A stretch of 64,000 nt of DNA from Roseburia sp. (GCA_023665905.1 JAMPDA010000001.1:124001-188000); one strand, 5' to 3'. Shown: positions 17,626 to 26,987, numbered from the stretch's first letter. Notes: generated by a model from the letters alone, not told the origin. Translations and numbers: made by a program.

Positions 17626-20028
17626 ATGACATTTCCGATGGACGACGGCGCAAAAGCCGCATTCGAAGCAGCAAGAAAAGCCGCACGCTACTATTCCAAC
17701 GAATTTACGGGCACGGAGCATTTGCTCTACGGCATACTCAAGACGGATTGCGTCGCGACAAAGATATTCAGAAGCAACGGGCTCGATCCGGAGCTCATGA
17801 CACAACTGTTTGAAAAGACCGACGCAAAGAGCTCGACGGAGCCGATAGACTCGCCGCGCATACAGCAGCCGATTCCGTTTGCGGCGTACCGTATAGCGAC
17901 ACAGTTCGGCAGTTCGCTAATATCGCCCGATCATCTTATGCTCGCTATACTCGAGGACCCTGCCTGTTACGCTGTAGACGCGCTGTATCACATTTACAGC
18001 ATAGATATCAATTTGTATCGCAACAATATAAAAATGTTGCTCAGTCGCGGCGGCGTCAACGCGTACGGTCAGACGCAAAAGCAGTCGCAACTGCCTTCGC
18101 AGCTCGCTGAGCTCGGCGTTGACGTTACGCAAAAAGCGCGCGAAAATAAGCTCGATCCCGTCATAGGTCGGGAGAACGAAGTCGAACGCATAATAGAAAT
18201 ACTGTGCCGTAAGACGAAAAACAATCCCGTTCTTATCGGCGAGCCGGGCGTCGGCAAGAGCGCCATAGTGGACGGCTTGGCGCGCGCCATAGTGGACGGA
18301 AAAGTTCCGCGTCAGCTCCAAAACAACATAGTGTTTTCGTTCAATATCGGTTCGCTCATGGCGGGGACGAAGTATCGCGGACAGCTCGAAGAACGGCTCA
18401 AAAGCGCTATCGATCTTATAATAAGCAGCGGCAATATAATCGTATTTATCGACGAGCTCCACACGCTCATGCAAGCCGGCTCCAAAGACGGCGAAGTCAC
18501 TCCTGCCGATATCTTGAAGCCGTATCTCGCGCGCGGCGAAATGCATACCATAGGCGCTACGACTACGGACGAATATCGCAAGTATATAGAAGCGGATAAA
18601 GCCATGGAGCGCCGTTTCCAGCCCATAACCGTCGAGCCGCCCACGACTGAGCAGACCGTGGAGATATTAAAGGGCGTAAGACCGAGTTACGAGAGCTATC
18701 ACAACGTCAAGCTTTCCGACGAGGCGATCGAGGCAGCGGCAAAGCTGTCTGACAAATATATAGCGGACAGATTTTTGCCGGACAAGGCGATAGACCTGAT
18801 AGACGAGGCGATGAGCTGTGCAAAGGTGAGCGTTTCCACCGCTCCGTCGGATATCAAAGATTTGACCGCACAGCTCGAAGAATGTACCAAAAAAATGGAA
18901 GAGTGCGCGGCAAAACAGGACTATTCGCAAGCAGACGCATATAAAAAGAAGAGCGCGGAGCTCGAGCAGCTCATTAAGTCCAAGACGCTTCAAAACGCCG
19001 CGGAAAACGAAAAGACGACGATGACGATAACAGCCGATAACATTGCCGACATCGTGTCGAGGTGGACAAAAATACCCGTGAGCAAGCTTACGGAAACGGA
19101 AAGCGAGCGGCTGAAAAATCTCGAAGCGTTGCTCCACAAGCGCGTCATAGGTCAGGACAAAGCCGTCGAGGCGGTGTCCAAAGCGATACGCCGCGCGCGC
19201 GCCGGGCTTAAAAACGACGGCAGACCGATAGGCTCGTTTATCTTTCTGGGCCCTACCGGCGTCGGCAAGACCGAGCTTACAAAAACACTCGCCGAGGCGA
19301 TGTTCGATAACGAAAATTCCATAATACGTCTTGACATGAGCGAATTTATGGAATCTCATTCGGTGTCCAAGCTCATCGGCGCGCCTCCCGGATACGTGGG
19401 GTTCGACGACGGCGGTCAGCTTACGGAAAAAGTGCGCAGGCACCCGTATTCCGTAGTTCTGTTCGACGAGATCGAAAAGGCGCATCCGGACGTATTCAAT
19501 GCGCTTTTGCAGATACTCGACGACGGGCGACTGACCGATTCGCAGGGCAGAACGGTGTCGTTTAAGAACACCATAATCATCATGACGAGCAACGTCGGCG
19601 CGGGCGAGGTTTCGACAAAGCGCGAGATCGGCTTCAATGCCGTCGGAAAAAAGGAATCGGACGCGCGCGACGAGGGCTATATGAAAGCGCTTCGCGCCAT
19701 GTTCAAGCCCGAATTTTTGAACCGTATCGATGTGATCTGCGTTTTCGACAAGCTGACGAAGGACGACGTCGCAAAGATAGCGGCGATCATGCTTCAAAAA
19801 GTGGAGAATACGCTCAAGGACAAAAATATAACGCTCACCGTGACGCAGAGCGCACTCGATTGGCTCATCGACAAAGGCTACGACGCGGAATACGGCGCGC
19901 GGCCGCTCAGGAGAGTTATCGAACAGAATGTTGAGGACGAGATAGCCGAGGCTATAATCGACGGACGCGTCACGCCCAACAGCAGCGTAAAGGTGGATTG
20001 CGCGGACGGCAAGATCGTCATTTCTTAA
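17626..20028 (+). CDS. clpC: ATP-dependent Clp protease ATPase subunit ClpC
   Basis: An 800-residue Hsp100 unfoldase. It has an N-terminal double Clp-N repeat (about 1-145), AAA+ domain 1 with Walker A GEPGVGKS at 206-213, and a coiled middle domain with a UVR-like stretch near 420-450 where adaptors and McsB substrates dock. AAA+ domain 2 has Walker A GPTGVGKT at 542-549, and the ClpB D2-small domain follows. It feeds arginine-phosphorylated or adaptor-bound proteins to ClpP. It closes the CtsR operon. The radA-disA genes often found after clpC are absent; a repeat element follows. Confidence 0.95.
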   Translation: MTFPMDDGAKAAFEAARKAARYYSNEFTGTEHLLYGILKTDCVATKIFRSNGLDPELMTQLFEKTDAKSSTEPIDSPRIQQPIPFAAYRIATQFGSSLISPDHLMLAILEDPACYAVDALYHIYSIDINLYRNNIKMLLSRGGVNAYGQTQKQSQLPSQLAELGVDVTQKARENKLDPVIGRENEVERIIEILCRKTKNNPVLIGEPGVGKSAIVDGLARAIVDGKVPRQLQNNIVFSFNIGSLMAGTKYRGQLEERLKSAIDLIISSGNIIVFIDELHTLMQAGSKDGEVTPADILKPYLARGEMHTIGATTTDEYRKYIEADKAMERRFQPITVEPPTTEQTVEILKGVRPSYESYHNVKLSDEAIEAAAKLSDKYIADRFLPDKAIDLIDEAMSCAKVSVSTAPSDIKDLTAQLEECTKKMEECAAKQDYSQADAYKKKSAELEQLIKSKTLQNAAENEKTTMTITADNIADIVSRWTKIPVSKLTETESERLKNLEALLHKRVIGQDKAVEAVSKAIRRARAGLKNDGRPIGSFIFLGPTGVGKTELTKTLAEAMFDNENSIIRLDMSEFMESHSVSKLIGAPPGYVGFDDGGQLTEKVRRHPYSVVLFDEIEKAHPDVFNALLQILDDGRLTDSQGRTVSFKNTIIIMTSNVGAGEVSTKREIGFNAVGKKESDARDEGYMKALRAMFKPEFLNRIDVICVFDKLTKDDVAKIAAIMLQKVENTLKDKNITLTVTQSALDWLIDKGYDAEYGARPLRRVIEQNVEDEIAEAIIDGRVTPNSSVKVDCADGKIVIS

Positions 20029-20031
20029 ACG

Positions 20032-20241
20032 GTAATTCGAGGAGCAAATTTGCTTGCTTGCAATGGCAAATTTGCGACGTGGACAAATTAGGTTTTATAC
20101 ACCGCCGCTTGCGGCGGAACACCCGCAGGGTGTCCAGGGCAAGCCTGCGCACGATTACAAGCGAGAACGTACGCAGTGTTTCGTGCAACATTCGGTTGCC
20201 GTGCTGGTCCATGGCTTGCCCTGGGGTATAATACCTAATTT
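20032..20241 (+). repeat. Hairpin-rich dispersed repeat, copy 1 (long form)
   Basis: This intergenic element fills most of the gap between clpC and hpf. It shares its order of parts with the element at 56205-56348, which lies in the opposite orientation. Parts, left to right: an arm with two CAAATTTGC-type palindromes, the sequence AAATTAGGTTTTATAC (20085-20100), a CCGCCGC/GCGGCGG hairpin, an ACACCC/GGGTGT hairpin, and an end reading GGGTATAATACCTAATTT (20224-20241). The 20085 and 20241 ends are inverted repeats of each other. Unlike copy 2 it has an extra stretch of about 70 bp between CCAGGGCAAGCC and GGCTTGCCCTGG, with its own GCACGA/TCGTGC stem. Confidence 0.8.
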
Positions 20242-20256
20242 ATTTTTCAAAAGCCA

Positions 20257-20285
20257 TTTACAATCGCCGCGGAATATGATAGAAT
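20257..20285 (+). promoter_or_regulatory. Sigma-A promoter of hpf
   Basis: TTTACA (20257-20262), 17 bp, TAGAAT (20280-20285), just outside the end of the repeat element. The leader would be about 48 nt, ending in a GGAGGGG ribosome-binding site. Confidence 0.75.
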
Positions 20286-20339
20286 ATTTCTAAGGAATGT
20301 TTTAGACGTTCCGCATGCATTTTAATATCGGAGGGGAAA

Positions 20340-20885
20340 ATGAACATCGAATTTCTTGGCAAAAACTACACACCGAGCGACAAACTCAAAGCAATTATCG
20401 ACAAGAAATTGCAGAGATTGGACAAGTATTTCGAGGACGACACGCGCATTAAAGTGGTGCTCAAAAAGGGCAACACGCGCAGTACGGACGATCTGTATAC
20501 GCTCGAGCTGACTATCTTGCTCGACAACGCTATAATGCGCGCCGAGGTCACGAGCGACAACATGTATTCCAACATTGATATCGCGCTGCCCAAGCTCGAA
20601 AAGCAGGTGGTAAAACATCACAAAAAGCTCGCGTCCAAGTCCAAAAAATTCCGCGCTAAGGACATTGCGCCCGAAGATTCGGTGTCGGAGGAGCCCGTCG
20701 AGGAAAAATCGATCGTTCGTTCCAAACATTATACGCTCGTACCCATGTCGATCGACGACGCCGTGGAGGAGTTGGAGCTTGTCGGACACAGTTTTTACGT
20801 GTTCCTCAACAAGACGACAAATTCCATAAACGTTCTGTACGTGCGTCAGGACAGCAATTACGGACTTATAGAAACTGTAGTTTAA
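20340..20885 (+). CDS. hpf: Ribosome hibernation-promoting factor, long form
   Basis: A 181-residue protein with an N-terminal RaiA/HPF domain (1-95, starting MNIEFLGKNYTPSDKL), a flexible acidic linker, and the C-terminal dimerisation domain (about 122-181). The C-terminal domain contains RSKHYTLVPMSIDDAVEELELVGHSFYVF in overlapping parts. Long HPF dimerises 70S ribosomes into inactive 100S particles in stationary phase. It has its own promoter and terminator. Confidence 0.95.
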   Translation: MNIEFLGKNYTPSDKLKAIIDKKLQRLDKYFEDDTRIKVVLKKGNTRSTDDLYTLELTILLDNAIMRAEVTSDNMYSNIDIALPKLEKQVVKHHKKLASKSKKFRAKDIAPEDSVSEEPVEEKSIVRSKHYTLVPMSIDDAVEELELVGHSFYVFLNKTTNSINVLYVRQDSNYGLIETVV

Positions 20886-20898
20886 AATTCGCTGTGTA

Positions 20899-20926
20899 AA
20901 ACGCCGACAATTTTCGTCGGCGTTTT
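20899..20926 (+). terminator. Rho-independent terminator of hpf
   Basis: AAACGCCGAC (20899-20908) pairs with GTCGGCGTTT (20916-20925) around a seven-base loop; the T tail is short. Confidence 0.85.
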
Positions 20927-20951
20927 ATGTTGCAATATACGTCAATATCGC

Positions 20952-20980
20952 TTGCATTTATTTTCGGACAGCGGTATAAT
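20952..20980 (+). promoter_or_regulatory. Sigma-A promoter of pgi
   Basis: TTGCAT (20952-20957) and TATAAT (20975-20980) with a 17-bp spacer; start predicted near 20987, then an AAGGAG site and the pgi ATG. Confidence 0.8.
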
Positions 20981-21009
20981 ATTATGGCAAATATTCAAGG
21001 AGAAAAAAT

Positions 21010-22404
21010 ATGAAGCTTAAATTCGATTACAACAATATGATGGAGTCAGCCATCGGCGCGCACGGCATCAAGCAGTCGGATATCGACAAGGCGCAGAATG
21101 CGCACGAGGCTGCTTTCAACGAGGTCATCGGCAACAGCGGAAAGGGCTGGCAGGAATGGGCGGACACGCCGCTCATCGATAAGTCCGAGATAGACGAGTT
21201 AAACGCCTTCGGAAAATCGATACGCGAAAAAGCGTCAAGCTTTGTAGTGCTCGGCATAGGCGGTTCCGCACTCGGTCCGATCTGCGTATTCAACGCGCTT
21301 TTGCATTTGCATCACAACGAGCTGAGCAAAGAAACGCGCAAAGCGCCCAAGATCTATGTCGAGGACAATATCGATCCGGAAAGAATGAGCGCGCTTTTCG
21401 ATGTTATCGACATCAAGACTACATATTTTAACGTTATAACGAAGTCGGGCGAAACGAGCGAAACGCTCAGTCAGTTCCTTATTCTGTACAACGCGCTCAA
21501 AGCGGCGGTGGGCGAAAAGGCAGCCAAAGAGCATATCTTCGTCACGACTACGATAGGCAAGGGCGCGCTTTATGCCGTCGCGCAGAAGGAAGGATTTAAG
21601 ATCTTCGGTATACCCGGCGGCGTCGGCGGCAGATTTTCGGTGCTTTCCAACGTCGGGCTTGTACCCTTTGCCGTTATGGGCATAGATATCGACAGCATGC
21701 TGTACGGCGCGCGCGCCATGCGCTCCGCCTGCGAGCGTCCGGACATTAAGTCCAATCCTGCGCTCATGACCGCGTTTTTGCAGGTAAAGTCCATGAAGGA
21801 CGGCAAAAACATTTCCGTTATCATGCCGTATGCCGACGGGCTCAAGACTATGGCGGACTTCTATTGCCAGATCTGGGCGGAATCGCTCGGCAAAGCCGTC
21901 GATAAAAAGGGAAAGACGGTCAACTTCGGTCAAACTCCGGCTAAATCGCTCGGTGTGACCGACCAACACAGTCAGGTCCAGCTGTATACGGAAGGCCCGT
22001 TCGACAAAGTGGTCACATTTATCGGTGTGGAAAAGTTTTCGTGCAGCGTGGATATTCCCAAAGACGAGAGCGCCGAAATCGGCGACTTCCTCAAAGGTCA
22101 TACGCTCAACGAGCTAATCACCGCCGAGCGCAAGTCCACCGAATTTGCGTTGACCAAAGTCGGAAGATCCAACTTTACGATCATGTTCCCAGAGATCACT
22201 CCGGAAACCGTCGGCGAGCTGTTGATGTACTTTATGTACGAAACGGCGTTTGCGGGCGCGTATCTCAATATAGATACATTTAATCAGCCGGGCGTCGAGG
22301 AAGGGAAAAAGGCGACTTTCGCCATGATAGGCAGAGCCGGCTACGAAGAAAAGCTAAAAGAGCTCGAGTCGCTCAAAAAAGACGACAAGTACATTATCGG
22401 ATAG
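21010..22404 (+). CDS. pgi: Glucose-6-phosphate isomerase
   Basis: A 464-residue glycolytic enzyme that interconverts glucose 6-phosphate and fructose 6-phosphate. Visible motifs include VVLGIGGSALGP (sugar-phosphate loop), TKSGETSET (phosphate-binding Ser/Thr), GVGGRFSVLSNVGLVP (PGI signature 1 region), and TDQHSQVQLYTEGP with the conserved catalytic Gln/His area. Its length fits the shorter Firmicutes form. It is followed by the HPr-like gene, which has a separate promoter. Confidence 0.96.
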   Translation: MKLKFDYNNMMESAIGAHGIKQSDIDKAQNAHEAAFNEVIGNSGKGWQEWADTPLIDKSEIDELNAFGKSIREKASSFVVLGIGGSALGPICVFNALLHLHHNELSKETRKAPKIYVEDNIDPERMSALFDVIDIKTTYFNVITKSGETSETLSQFLILYNALKAAVGEKAAKEHIFVTTTIGKGALYAVAQKEGFKIFGIPGGVGGRFSVLSNVGLVPFAVMGIDIDSMLYGARAMRSACERPDIKSNPALMTAFLQVKSMKDGKNISVIMPYADGLKTMADFYCQIWAESLGKAVDKKGKTVNFGQTPAKSLGVTDQHSQVQLYTEGPFDKVVTFIGVEKFSCSVDIPKDESAEIGDFLKGHTLNELITAERKSTEFALTKVGRSNFTIMFPEITPETVGELLMYFMYETAFAGAYLNIDTFNQPGVEEGKKATFAMIGRAGYEEKLKELESLKKDDKYIIG

Positions 22405-22435
22405 ATTTAAACTATACCTAAATTTATAAAAACTC

Positions 22436-22464
22436 TTGCAAAATATGATTTCGTATGCTATCAT
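22436..22464 (+). promoter_or_regulatory. Sigma-A promoter of the HPr-like gene
   Basis: TTGCAA (22436-22441), 17 bp, TATCAT (22459-22464). Transcription would begin about four bases before a strong hairpin. Confidence 0.65.
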
Positions 22465-22474
22465 ATATGCATAT

Positions 22475-22505
22475 GGTCGTAGCGCCGTAATTTAGCGTCG
22501 CGACC
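22475..22505 (+). promoter_or_regulatory. Hairpin at the 5' end of the HPr-like mRNA
   Basis: GGTCGTAGCGC (22475-22485) can pair with GCGTCGCGACC (22495-22505), with one A-C mismatch and two G-U pairs. It would sit almost at the 5' end of the transcript, where such hairpins often protect mRNA from decay. Confidence 0.45.
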
Positions 22506-22533
22506 GAAACAAAATCAGCCTATGGAGGGTGTC

Positions 22534-22764
22534 ATGAAATCGGTTAAAGTTCATTTTCCCACAACGGAAAGCGTAAAAGACTTTGTCAATGCTGTGTCGC
22601 GCTATCCGTACGAAGTCGATCTGCACAACGGCAGATATGTCGTGGACGCCAAATCGCTTTTGGGCATATATTCGCTCGACCTCGCAAAGCCTATCGTCTG
22701 TGAGATCTACAACGACAGCTGCGACGAGCTTATTAAAGACATCACTAAGTTTATCGTAAAATAA
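22534..22764 (+). CDS. HPr-like protein lacking the active-site histidine
   Basis: A 76-residue protein with the HPr fold signature: NGRYVVDAKSLLGIYSLDLAK aligns with the region around the regulatory Ser46 of HPr (consensus K-S-I-M-G-V-M-S-L). The Ser is kept. The usual GIHARPA segment with the phosphoryl-carrying His15 is replaced by FPTTESVKDF, so it cannot relay phosphate from enzyme I. This recalls Crh of Bacillus, which also lacks His15 but is phosphorylated on Ser46. A regulatory role is an inference. The start at 22534 has GGAGG five bases upstream; the ATG at 22522 overlaps that site. Confidence 0.75.
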   Translation: MKSVKVHFPTTESVKDFVNAVSRYPYEVDLHNGRYVVDAKSLLGIYSLDLAKPIVCEIYNDSCDELIKDITKFIVK

Positions 22765-22781
22765 TCAACAGTACATTGCCG

Positions 22782-22803
22782 AGCGGCGAGATTTCTCGCC
22801 GCT
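22782..22803 (+). terminator. Possible terminator hairpin after the HPr-like gene
   Basis: AGCGGCGAGA (22782-22791) and TCTCGCCGCT (22794-22803) form a perfect stem, but there is no real T run afterwards, so readthrough into the next gene is likely. Confidence 0.4.
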
Positions 22804-22833
22804 TAGTTGTGTGCGATAATTTTCGGAGTAGAC

Positions 22834-23631
22834 ATGCGTCGTGATTATATTGACAATATGAGGGCGGACGGCTTCGGCGAATTTCTCAATGCTTGCGAAG
22901 AACTTAAAAATTGCAAGTACGTCATAGCCGAGAATAAGATCGCCGCCGTATTAAAGTCTATCGCGGACAATAAACAACTGTATTCCATGTTCGGCGCCGC
23001 GCTGTACGGGTTCGACTACAAAACCACTTTTACGTGTTGTATAAGCGACAGCGGATTTGTTTTGCCGTCCGACCCGAAAACGGCTATTGCGCTCGTGTTC
23101 CGCATCTTGCTCGATATCGACGGAAATATCATGCCGCTCAAGAATTTTTTGCAGGCGTATTTTTACAGCGAATCGATAAACGAGTCGTTTGCGCGGTTCG
23201 GGCTGGAGGTAGTAGCGCCGTTCATTGCGTACTGTCGGGCGTTTTTCGTGCAATCCGACGCTGCCGCGGCTTCTTCGCTCGCCGACGGCGACGACGGCAA
23301 AGCGGCGAGCGGCGAGGTGGACGGACGGATAGCGCAAGCATATGAAAGCGTCAATTCCAAAATGTACAAAGACCTCAAAACCGACGCGTCTAACTGCCTT
23401 TCGGTTTTGCTCGAGATCGCGGAAGACGCGATAACCGGCATAATAGACCGAGCGGAATATTCGGCTTGTCTTAACGGCTTGGTGCGCGCGCTTAAAACGG
23501 ACAGCTACGACGATATCATTTCGGCTTTTCTCGGCGTAAAGTATGCCGTCGCGTATTTCTTTAAATCAAACAGAAACGTCATCGATATTTACAAAAAGCT
23601 CGAGTACGATATAAAACACCTCGCAAATTAG
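22834..23631 (+). CDS. Conserved hypothetical protein, 265 aa
   Basis: I do not recognise a named family. The product is soluble-looking, with alternating helical stretches, a central segment GFVLPSDPKTAIALVFRILLDIDGNIMPLKNFL, quoted here only to its conserved look in overlapping parts (VLPSDPKTAIALVF; DIDGNIMPLKNFL), and a variable Ala/Asp/Gly-rich stretch near 150-170. No signal peptide or clear metal site is visible. The ATG at 22834 has GGAG five bases upstream; the TTG at 22807 would lie before that site. It may be read through from the HPr-like gene. Confidence 0.7.
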   Translation: MRRDYIDNMRADGFGEFLNACEELKNCKYVIAENKIAAVLKSIADNKQLYSMFGAALYGFDYKTTFTCCISDSGFVLPSDPKTAIALVFRILLDIDGNIMPLKNFLQAYFYSESINESFARFGLEVVAPFIAYCRAFFVQSDAAAASSLADGDDGKAASGEVDGRIAQAYESVNSKMYKDLKTDASNCLSVLLEIAEDAITGIIDRAEYSACLNGLVRALKTDSYDDIISAFLGVKYAVAYFFKSNRNVIDIYKKLEYDIKHLAN

Positions 23632-23670
23632 CGGGATGTCGCGCTCGTAGCTGTGTCATAATTTAATACA

Positions 23671-23707
23671 AAAATACGGGTGTTTCGCTATAGCGCGCCC
23701 GTATTTT
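23671..23707. terminator. Bidirectional terminator between convergent genes
   Basis: AAAATACGGG (23671-23680) pairs with CCCGTATTTT (23698-23707), with the palindrome CGCTATAGCG inside. A/T runs on both sides allow it to end transcription from the plus-strand 265-aa gene and the minus-strand GtrA-like gene. Confidence 0.8.
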
Positions 23708-23746
23708 AATTTATGATAACATGATTTATAATAACATGCGACGGAG

Positions 23747-24274
23747 CTACAGATTTATAGTATTTTCGTCGTCGCGAATAAGCTCTACGTTAAAAATAAA
23801 CAGCCTGCGCGTGATGAAATTGTATACAAATACGATAAGCTGTACGATAAGCTTTACTATCCACATATTTCCGCCTATTACGTCGTAGCCGATCCAGCTT
23901 CCGAGCGAGGTGATGCCGAGCCCTATAGCCGAAAATATAATGAATTTAACAAACCCGCGTTTGTTCTTGCCGACGTTGCCGTATTTATATACGAATATCG
24001 ACGATAAGATGTAGTTTATAAGTATTGCGGCGACAAATCCTATAGCCGTAGCCGACACATACACGGACGACGGGGGATCGTACGCCGTTCCGCCCGTTGT
24101 CGCGCCCGTAAAAACGCCTAAAAAGCCGTTATAATATTCGTGACCGTAGGCGTACAAAAAAGCCGCCGTAAGCAGAAAGTCAACGGCGTTGGAAAATAGG
24201 CCGACGGCGATAGACTTTAATACCTCGACGGTGGTCTGTTTGTCTTTAAATGCGGAAAATATCCCGTTTTTCAT
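23747..24274 (-). CDS. GtrA-like family membrane protein
   Basis: A 175-residue protein with four hydrophobic segments, matching the GtrA/DPMS-flippase-like family. Typical parts are the first helix FSNAVDFLLTAAFLYAYG, the segment ATAIGFVAAILINYILSSIFVYK and the last helix IVKLIVQLIVFVYNFITRRLFIF. Family members help move lipid-linked sugars across the membrane or assist wall glycosylation. It starts 15 bases after the glycerophosphodiesterase stop, so both are likely on one transcript. Confidence 0.85.
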   Translation of the reverse strand: MKNGIFSAFKDKQTTVEVLKSIAVGLFSNAVDFLLTAAFLYAYGHEYYNGFLGVFTGATTGGTAYDPPSSVYVSATAIGFVAAILINYILSSIFVYKYGNVGKNKRGFVKFIIFSAIGLGITSLGSWIGYDVIGGNMWIVKLIVQLIVFVYNFITRRLFIFNVELIRDDENTINL

Positions 24275-24289
24275 TTGCGAATTTTCGGA

Positions 24290-25042
24290 TCACTGCTCGT
24301 CGGAGCTTTCTTTGCTTTTTGGGATAAAGCCTTCGAAAATATAATTGTCGCAGATCGTGCCGTGGACTTTTTGCGCTTGTATCTCGCTTTTTACCGTCCA
24401 GGCGATGACGGGCAGACCTGTGTTTGTAACATACTTATTGGGCAGGTTGGAAACCTTGTATGCTATGAAGTCCGGATGCGAAATGTCGTTGTATTTCAGT
24501 TTTTTAAGACGCTTTTTTTCGCGGCGCGTGGTGTCGAAATCGGCGTGATGGAAGTATGAAGCGAGCTGACCGCGCATTATTTGGTTTGCGTTTTTGTAGA
24601 AATATTGCATCGAATACGGGTCGAAGGATTCGACGGCATATTCGCCGGAATACGATTTAAGCATGTCGATGAGCTTTTCTTCGAGCGCAAACGACTGTCC
24701 GGCTTTTTTAAGCTCTATCAAAAGCGGAACTTTGCCGTTTACCGTTTCGAGCACGCTCTCGAAGGTCGGGATACCGTAGTCGGTTTTGAGCAGTCTGATA
24801 TCGTCGAGATTGGAAGATGTGAGGTTGGGGACATAACCGTCGCGATCGGTCATGCGACTGAGCTTTTCATCGTGGAAAACTACGATCGTTTGGTCGTCTA
24901 TTATTCTCACGTCCAGCTCTATTGCGAAATTATGCGCGACGGCGTTTTCGAAAGCCGGAAGCGAATTCTCGGGGAAATCGAAATTATGCAGTCCGCGATG
25001 CGCGATAGGGGTATTAATTACCCAGGAGGTTTTTGTTTCCAT
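24290..25042 (-). CDS. Glycerophosphodiester phosphodiesterase
   Basis: A 250-residue TIM-barrel enzyme that hydrolyses glycerophosphodiesters to sn-glycerol 3-phosphate and an alcohol. The motif IAHRGLHNFDFPENSLPAF provides the first catalytic His and metal-binding Glu; AIELDVRIIDDQTIVVFHD provides Glu, Asp and the second His. No signal peptide, so it is cytoplasmic. Shine-Dalgarno AAAGGA precedes the ATG. Paired with a GtrA-like protein, it may act in lipid or teichoic-acid turnover, but that is inference. Confidence 0.92.
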   Translation of the reverse strand: METKTSWVINTPIAHRGLHNFDFPENSLPAFENAVAHNFAIELDVRIIDDQTIVVFHDEKLSRMTDRDGYVPNLTSSNLDDIRLLKTDYGIPTFESVLETVNGKVPLLIELKKAGQSFALEEKLIDMLKSYSGEYAVESFDPYSMQYFYKNANQIMRGQLASYFHHADFDTTRREKKRLKKLKYNDISHPDFIAYKVSNLPNKYVTNTGLPVIAWTVKSEIQAQKVHGTICDNYIFEGFIPKSKESSDEQ

Positions 25043-25069
25043 GGAATATCCTTTAGAGTTGTCACTGTA

Positions 25070-25098
25070 ATTATATCATCAATCAATCGATTTTACAA
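25070..25098 (-). promoter_or_regulatory. Sigma-A promoter of the glycerophosphodiesterase gene
   Basis: Reading the minus strand: TTGTAA (25098-25093), 17 bp, TATAAT (25075-25070). It predicts a 5' leader of about 20 nt. Confidence 0.75.
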
Positions 25099-25146
25099 TA
25101 GATTTTCGATAACTTTAACGATTTTTAATCAATTTATCGAATTTTA

Positions 25147-25175
25147 TTGCCGTTTTTATCGTGCTGTGCTATAAT
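25147..25175 (+). promoter_or_regulatory. Sigma-A promoter of lepA
   Basis: TTGCCG (25147-25152), 17 bp, TATAAT (25170-25175). The lepA ATG is at 25182, about seven bases after the -10 box, so the transcript would start at or next to the start codon. Confidence 0.7.
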
Positions 25176-25181
25176 TTTCTT

Positions 25182-26987
25182 ATGGATAGGCAGAAGTATA
25201 TACGCAATTTCTGTATAATTGCGCACATCGACCACGGTAAATCCACGCTCGCGGACAGGCTGATGGAAGTCACCGCCACGTTAAGCAAGCGCGAGCTGTC
25301 GGAACAGATGCTCGACAGCATGGATATAGAGCGCGAGCGCGGAATAACGATAAAATTGACGCCCGTGCGCATGTTTTACGAATATAACGGCGAGCGATAC
25401 ACTCTCAACCTTATCGACACGCCCGGGCATGTGGACTTTACGTACGAGGTTTCGCGGTCGCTCGCGGCATGCGAGGGCGCTATACTCGTAGTGGACGCCG
25501 CGCAAGGCGTGGAAGCGCAGACGCTCGCAAACGTCTATCTTGCGCTCGATAACGATCTCGATATAGTGCCTACGATAAACAAGATCGATCTTCCTGCGGC
25601 GCGTCCCGACGAAGTAAAAAAAGAAATAGAGGACATAATAGGACTGCCAGCGGACGACGCGCCGTGCATTTCCGCTAAGGAGGGCATAAATATCGACGAC
25701 GTTTTGCGCGCCGTCGTGGAAAAAGTGCCGCCGCCAAAAGGCGATGCGGAAAAGCCGTTAAAGGCGCTTATATTCGATTCCTATTACGACAACTATAAAG
25801 GCGCGGTCTGCCTGATACGCGTGGTGGACGGCTCGGTAAAGGCAGGCGACAACATAACGATGATGTCTACGGGCAAGTGTTACGATGTGACCGAAGTCGG
25901 CATTTTTCAACCGAAGCCGTTTGCCGCGCCCGTTCTGTCGGCAGGCGATGTCGGATATCTTTGCGCGTCGATAAAGTCCATAGCGGATACCGCGCCGGGC
26001 GACACGATAACCTTTTCGCAAAACCCTACGGAAACGCCCTGCCCGGGCTATAAAAAAGTCAAGCCGGTGGTCTACTGCGGCATTTATCCGGCGGACGGAT
26101 CGCGTTACGGCGACCTTAAAGACGCGCTCGAGCGTCTTAAGCTTAACGACGCGTCGCTTTTTTACGAGCCGGAAACATCTTCGGCGCTCGGCTTCGGCTT
26201 TCGGTGCGGTTTTTTGGGTCTTTTGCACATGGAGATCATCGAGGAGCGGCTCGAGCGCGAGTTCGAACTCGATATCATCACTACCGCACCGGGCGTTATA
26301 TACAAAGTGTATACGCCGTCGGGGGTCACGGAAGTCACAAACCCGTCTAACTTACCGCCGATCGCGACGATAGAGCATATGGAAGAGCCGGTCGTAAAGG
26401 CGTCCATTTACACTCCGTCCGACTATATCGGACCGATCATGGATCTGTGTCGGGAAAAGCGCGGCGAGTTCATAAATATGACGTATATAGAAAAGACGCG
26501 CGTACTGCTGACTTACAAAATGCCGCTCAACGAGATAGTGTACGACTTTTTCGACGGGCTAAAAAGCAGGTCGCGCGGTTACGCGAGCTTCGACTACGAG
26601 CACGACGGATACGTAAAAAGCGACCTCGTAAAGCTCGATATCGTATTGAACGGAGAGGTTTGCGACGCGCTCAGCATTATCGTTCACCGCGAAAAAGCGT
26701 ACGCACGCGGTCGTGCCATGGCGCAAAAACTGAAAGACGTCATTCCCCGTAAACTGTTCGAGATACCCATTCAGGCGGCTATCGGCGGCAAGGTCATAGC
26801 GCGCGAAACAATAAAGGCGCTCAGAAAAGACGTTCTCGCCAAATGCTACGGCGGCGACGTTACGCGCAAGAAAAAGCTGTTGGAAAAGCAAAAAGAAGGT
26901 AAAAAGCGCATGCGGCAATTCGGCACGGTCGAAATACCGTCGGAAGCGTTTATGTCCGTGCTTAAACTCGATAACGAAAAGAAATGA
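25182..26987 (+). CDS. lepA: Elongation factor 4 (LepA)
   Basis: A 601-residue translational GTPase that acts on ribosomes during initiation or back-translocation. G motifs: AHIDHGKST (14-22), DTPGH (G3) and NKID (G4). The EF-G-like domains II, III and V follow, then the LepA-specific C-terminal domain ending [16 protein letters not shown]. The start ATG 25182 gives the normal N-terminus [20 protein letters not shown]. An upstream in-frame GTG lies within the promoter. There is no Shine-Dalgarno, which suggests a leaderless mRNA. It overlaps hemW by four bases. Confidence 0.96.
   Translation: MDRQKYIRNFCIIAHIDHGKSTLADRLMEVTATLSKRELSEQMLDSMDIERERGITIKLTPVRMFYEYNGERYTLNLIDTPGHVDFTYEVSRSLAACEGAILVVDAAQGVEAQTLANVYLALDNDLDIVPTINKIDLPAARPDEVKKEIEDIIGLPADDAPCISAKEGINIDDVLRAVVEKVPPPKGDAEKPLKALIFDSYYDNYKGAVCLIRVVDGSVKAGDNITMMSTGKCYDVTEVGIFQPKPFAAPVLSAGDVGYLCASIKSIADTAPGDTITFSQNPTETPCPGYKKVKPVVYCGIYPADGSRYGDLKDALERLKLNDASLFYEPETSSALGFGFRCGFLGLLHMEIIEERLEREFELDIITTAPGVIYKVYTPSGVTEVTNPSNLPPIATIEHMEEPVVKASIYTPSDYIGPIMDLCREKRGEFINMTYIEKTRVLLTYKMPLNEIVYDFFDGLKSRSRGYASFDYEHDGYVKSDLVKLDIVLNGEVCDALSIIVHREKAYARGRAMAQKLKDVIPRKLFEIPIQAAIGGKVIARETIKALRKDVLAKCYGGDVTRKKKLLEKQKEGKKRMRQFGTVEIPSEAFMSVLKLDNEKK

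Noticed and set aside
20227..20232. TATAAT in repeat copy 1 as the hpf promoter
   Set aside because: No -35 at the right distance; a better TTTACA-17-TAGAAT pair lies just downstream.
22409..22429. ATACCTAAATTTAT after pgi as another repeat remnant
   Set aside because: The match to the repeat end is short, with an inserted base, in AT-rich sequence; chance is likely.
23711..23738. Short tandem repeat of TTTATRATAACATG
   Set aside because: Two imperfect copies in AT-rich intergenic DNA; too little to support an element or binding site.
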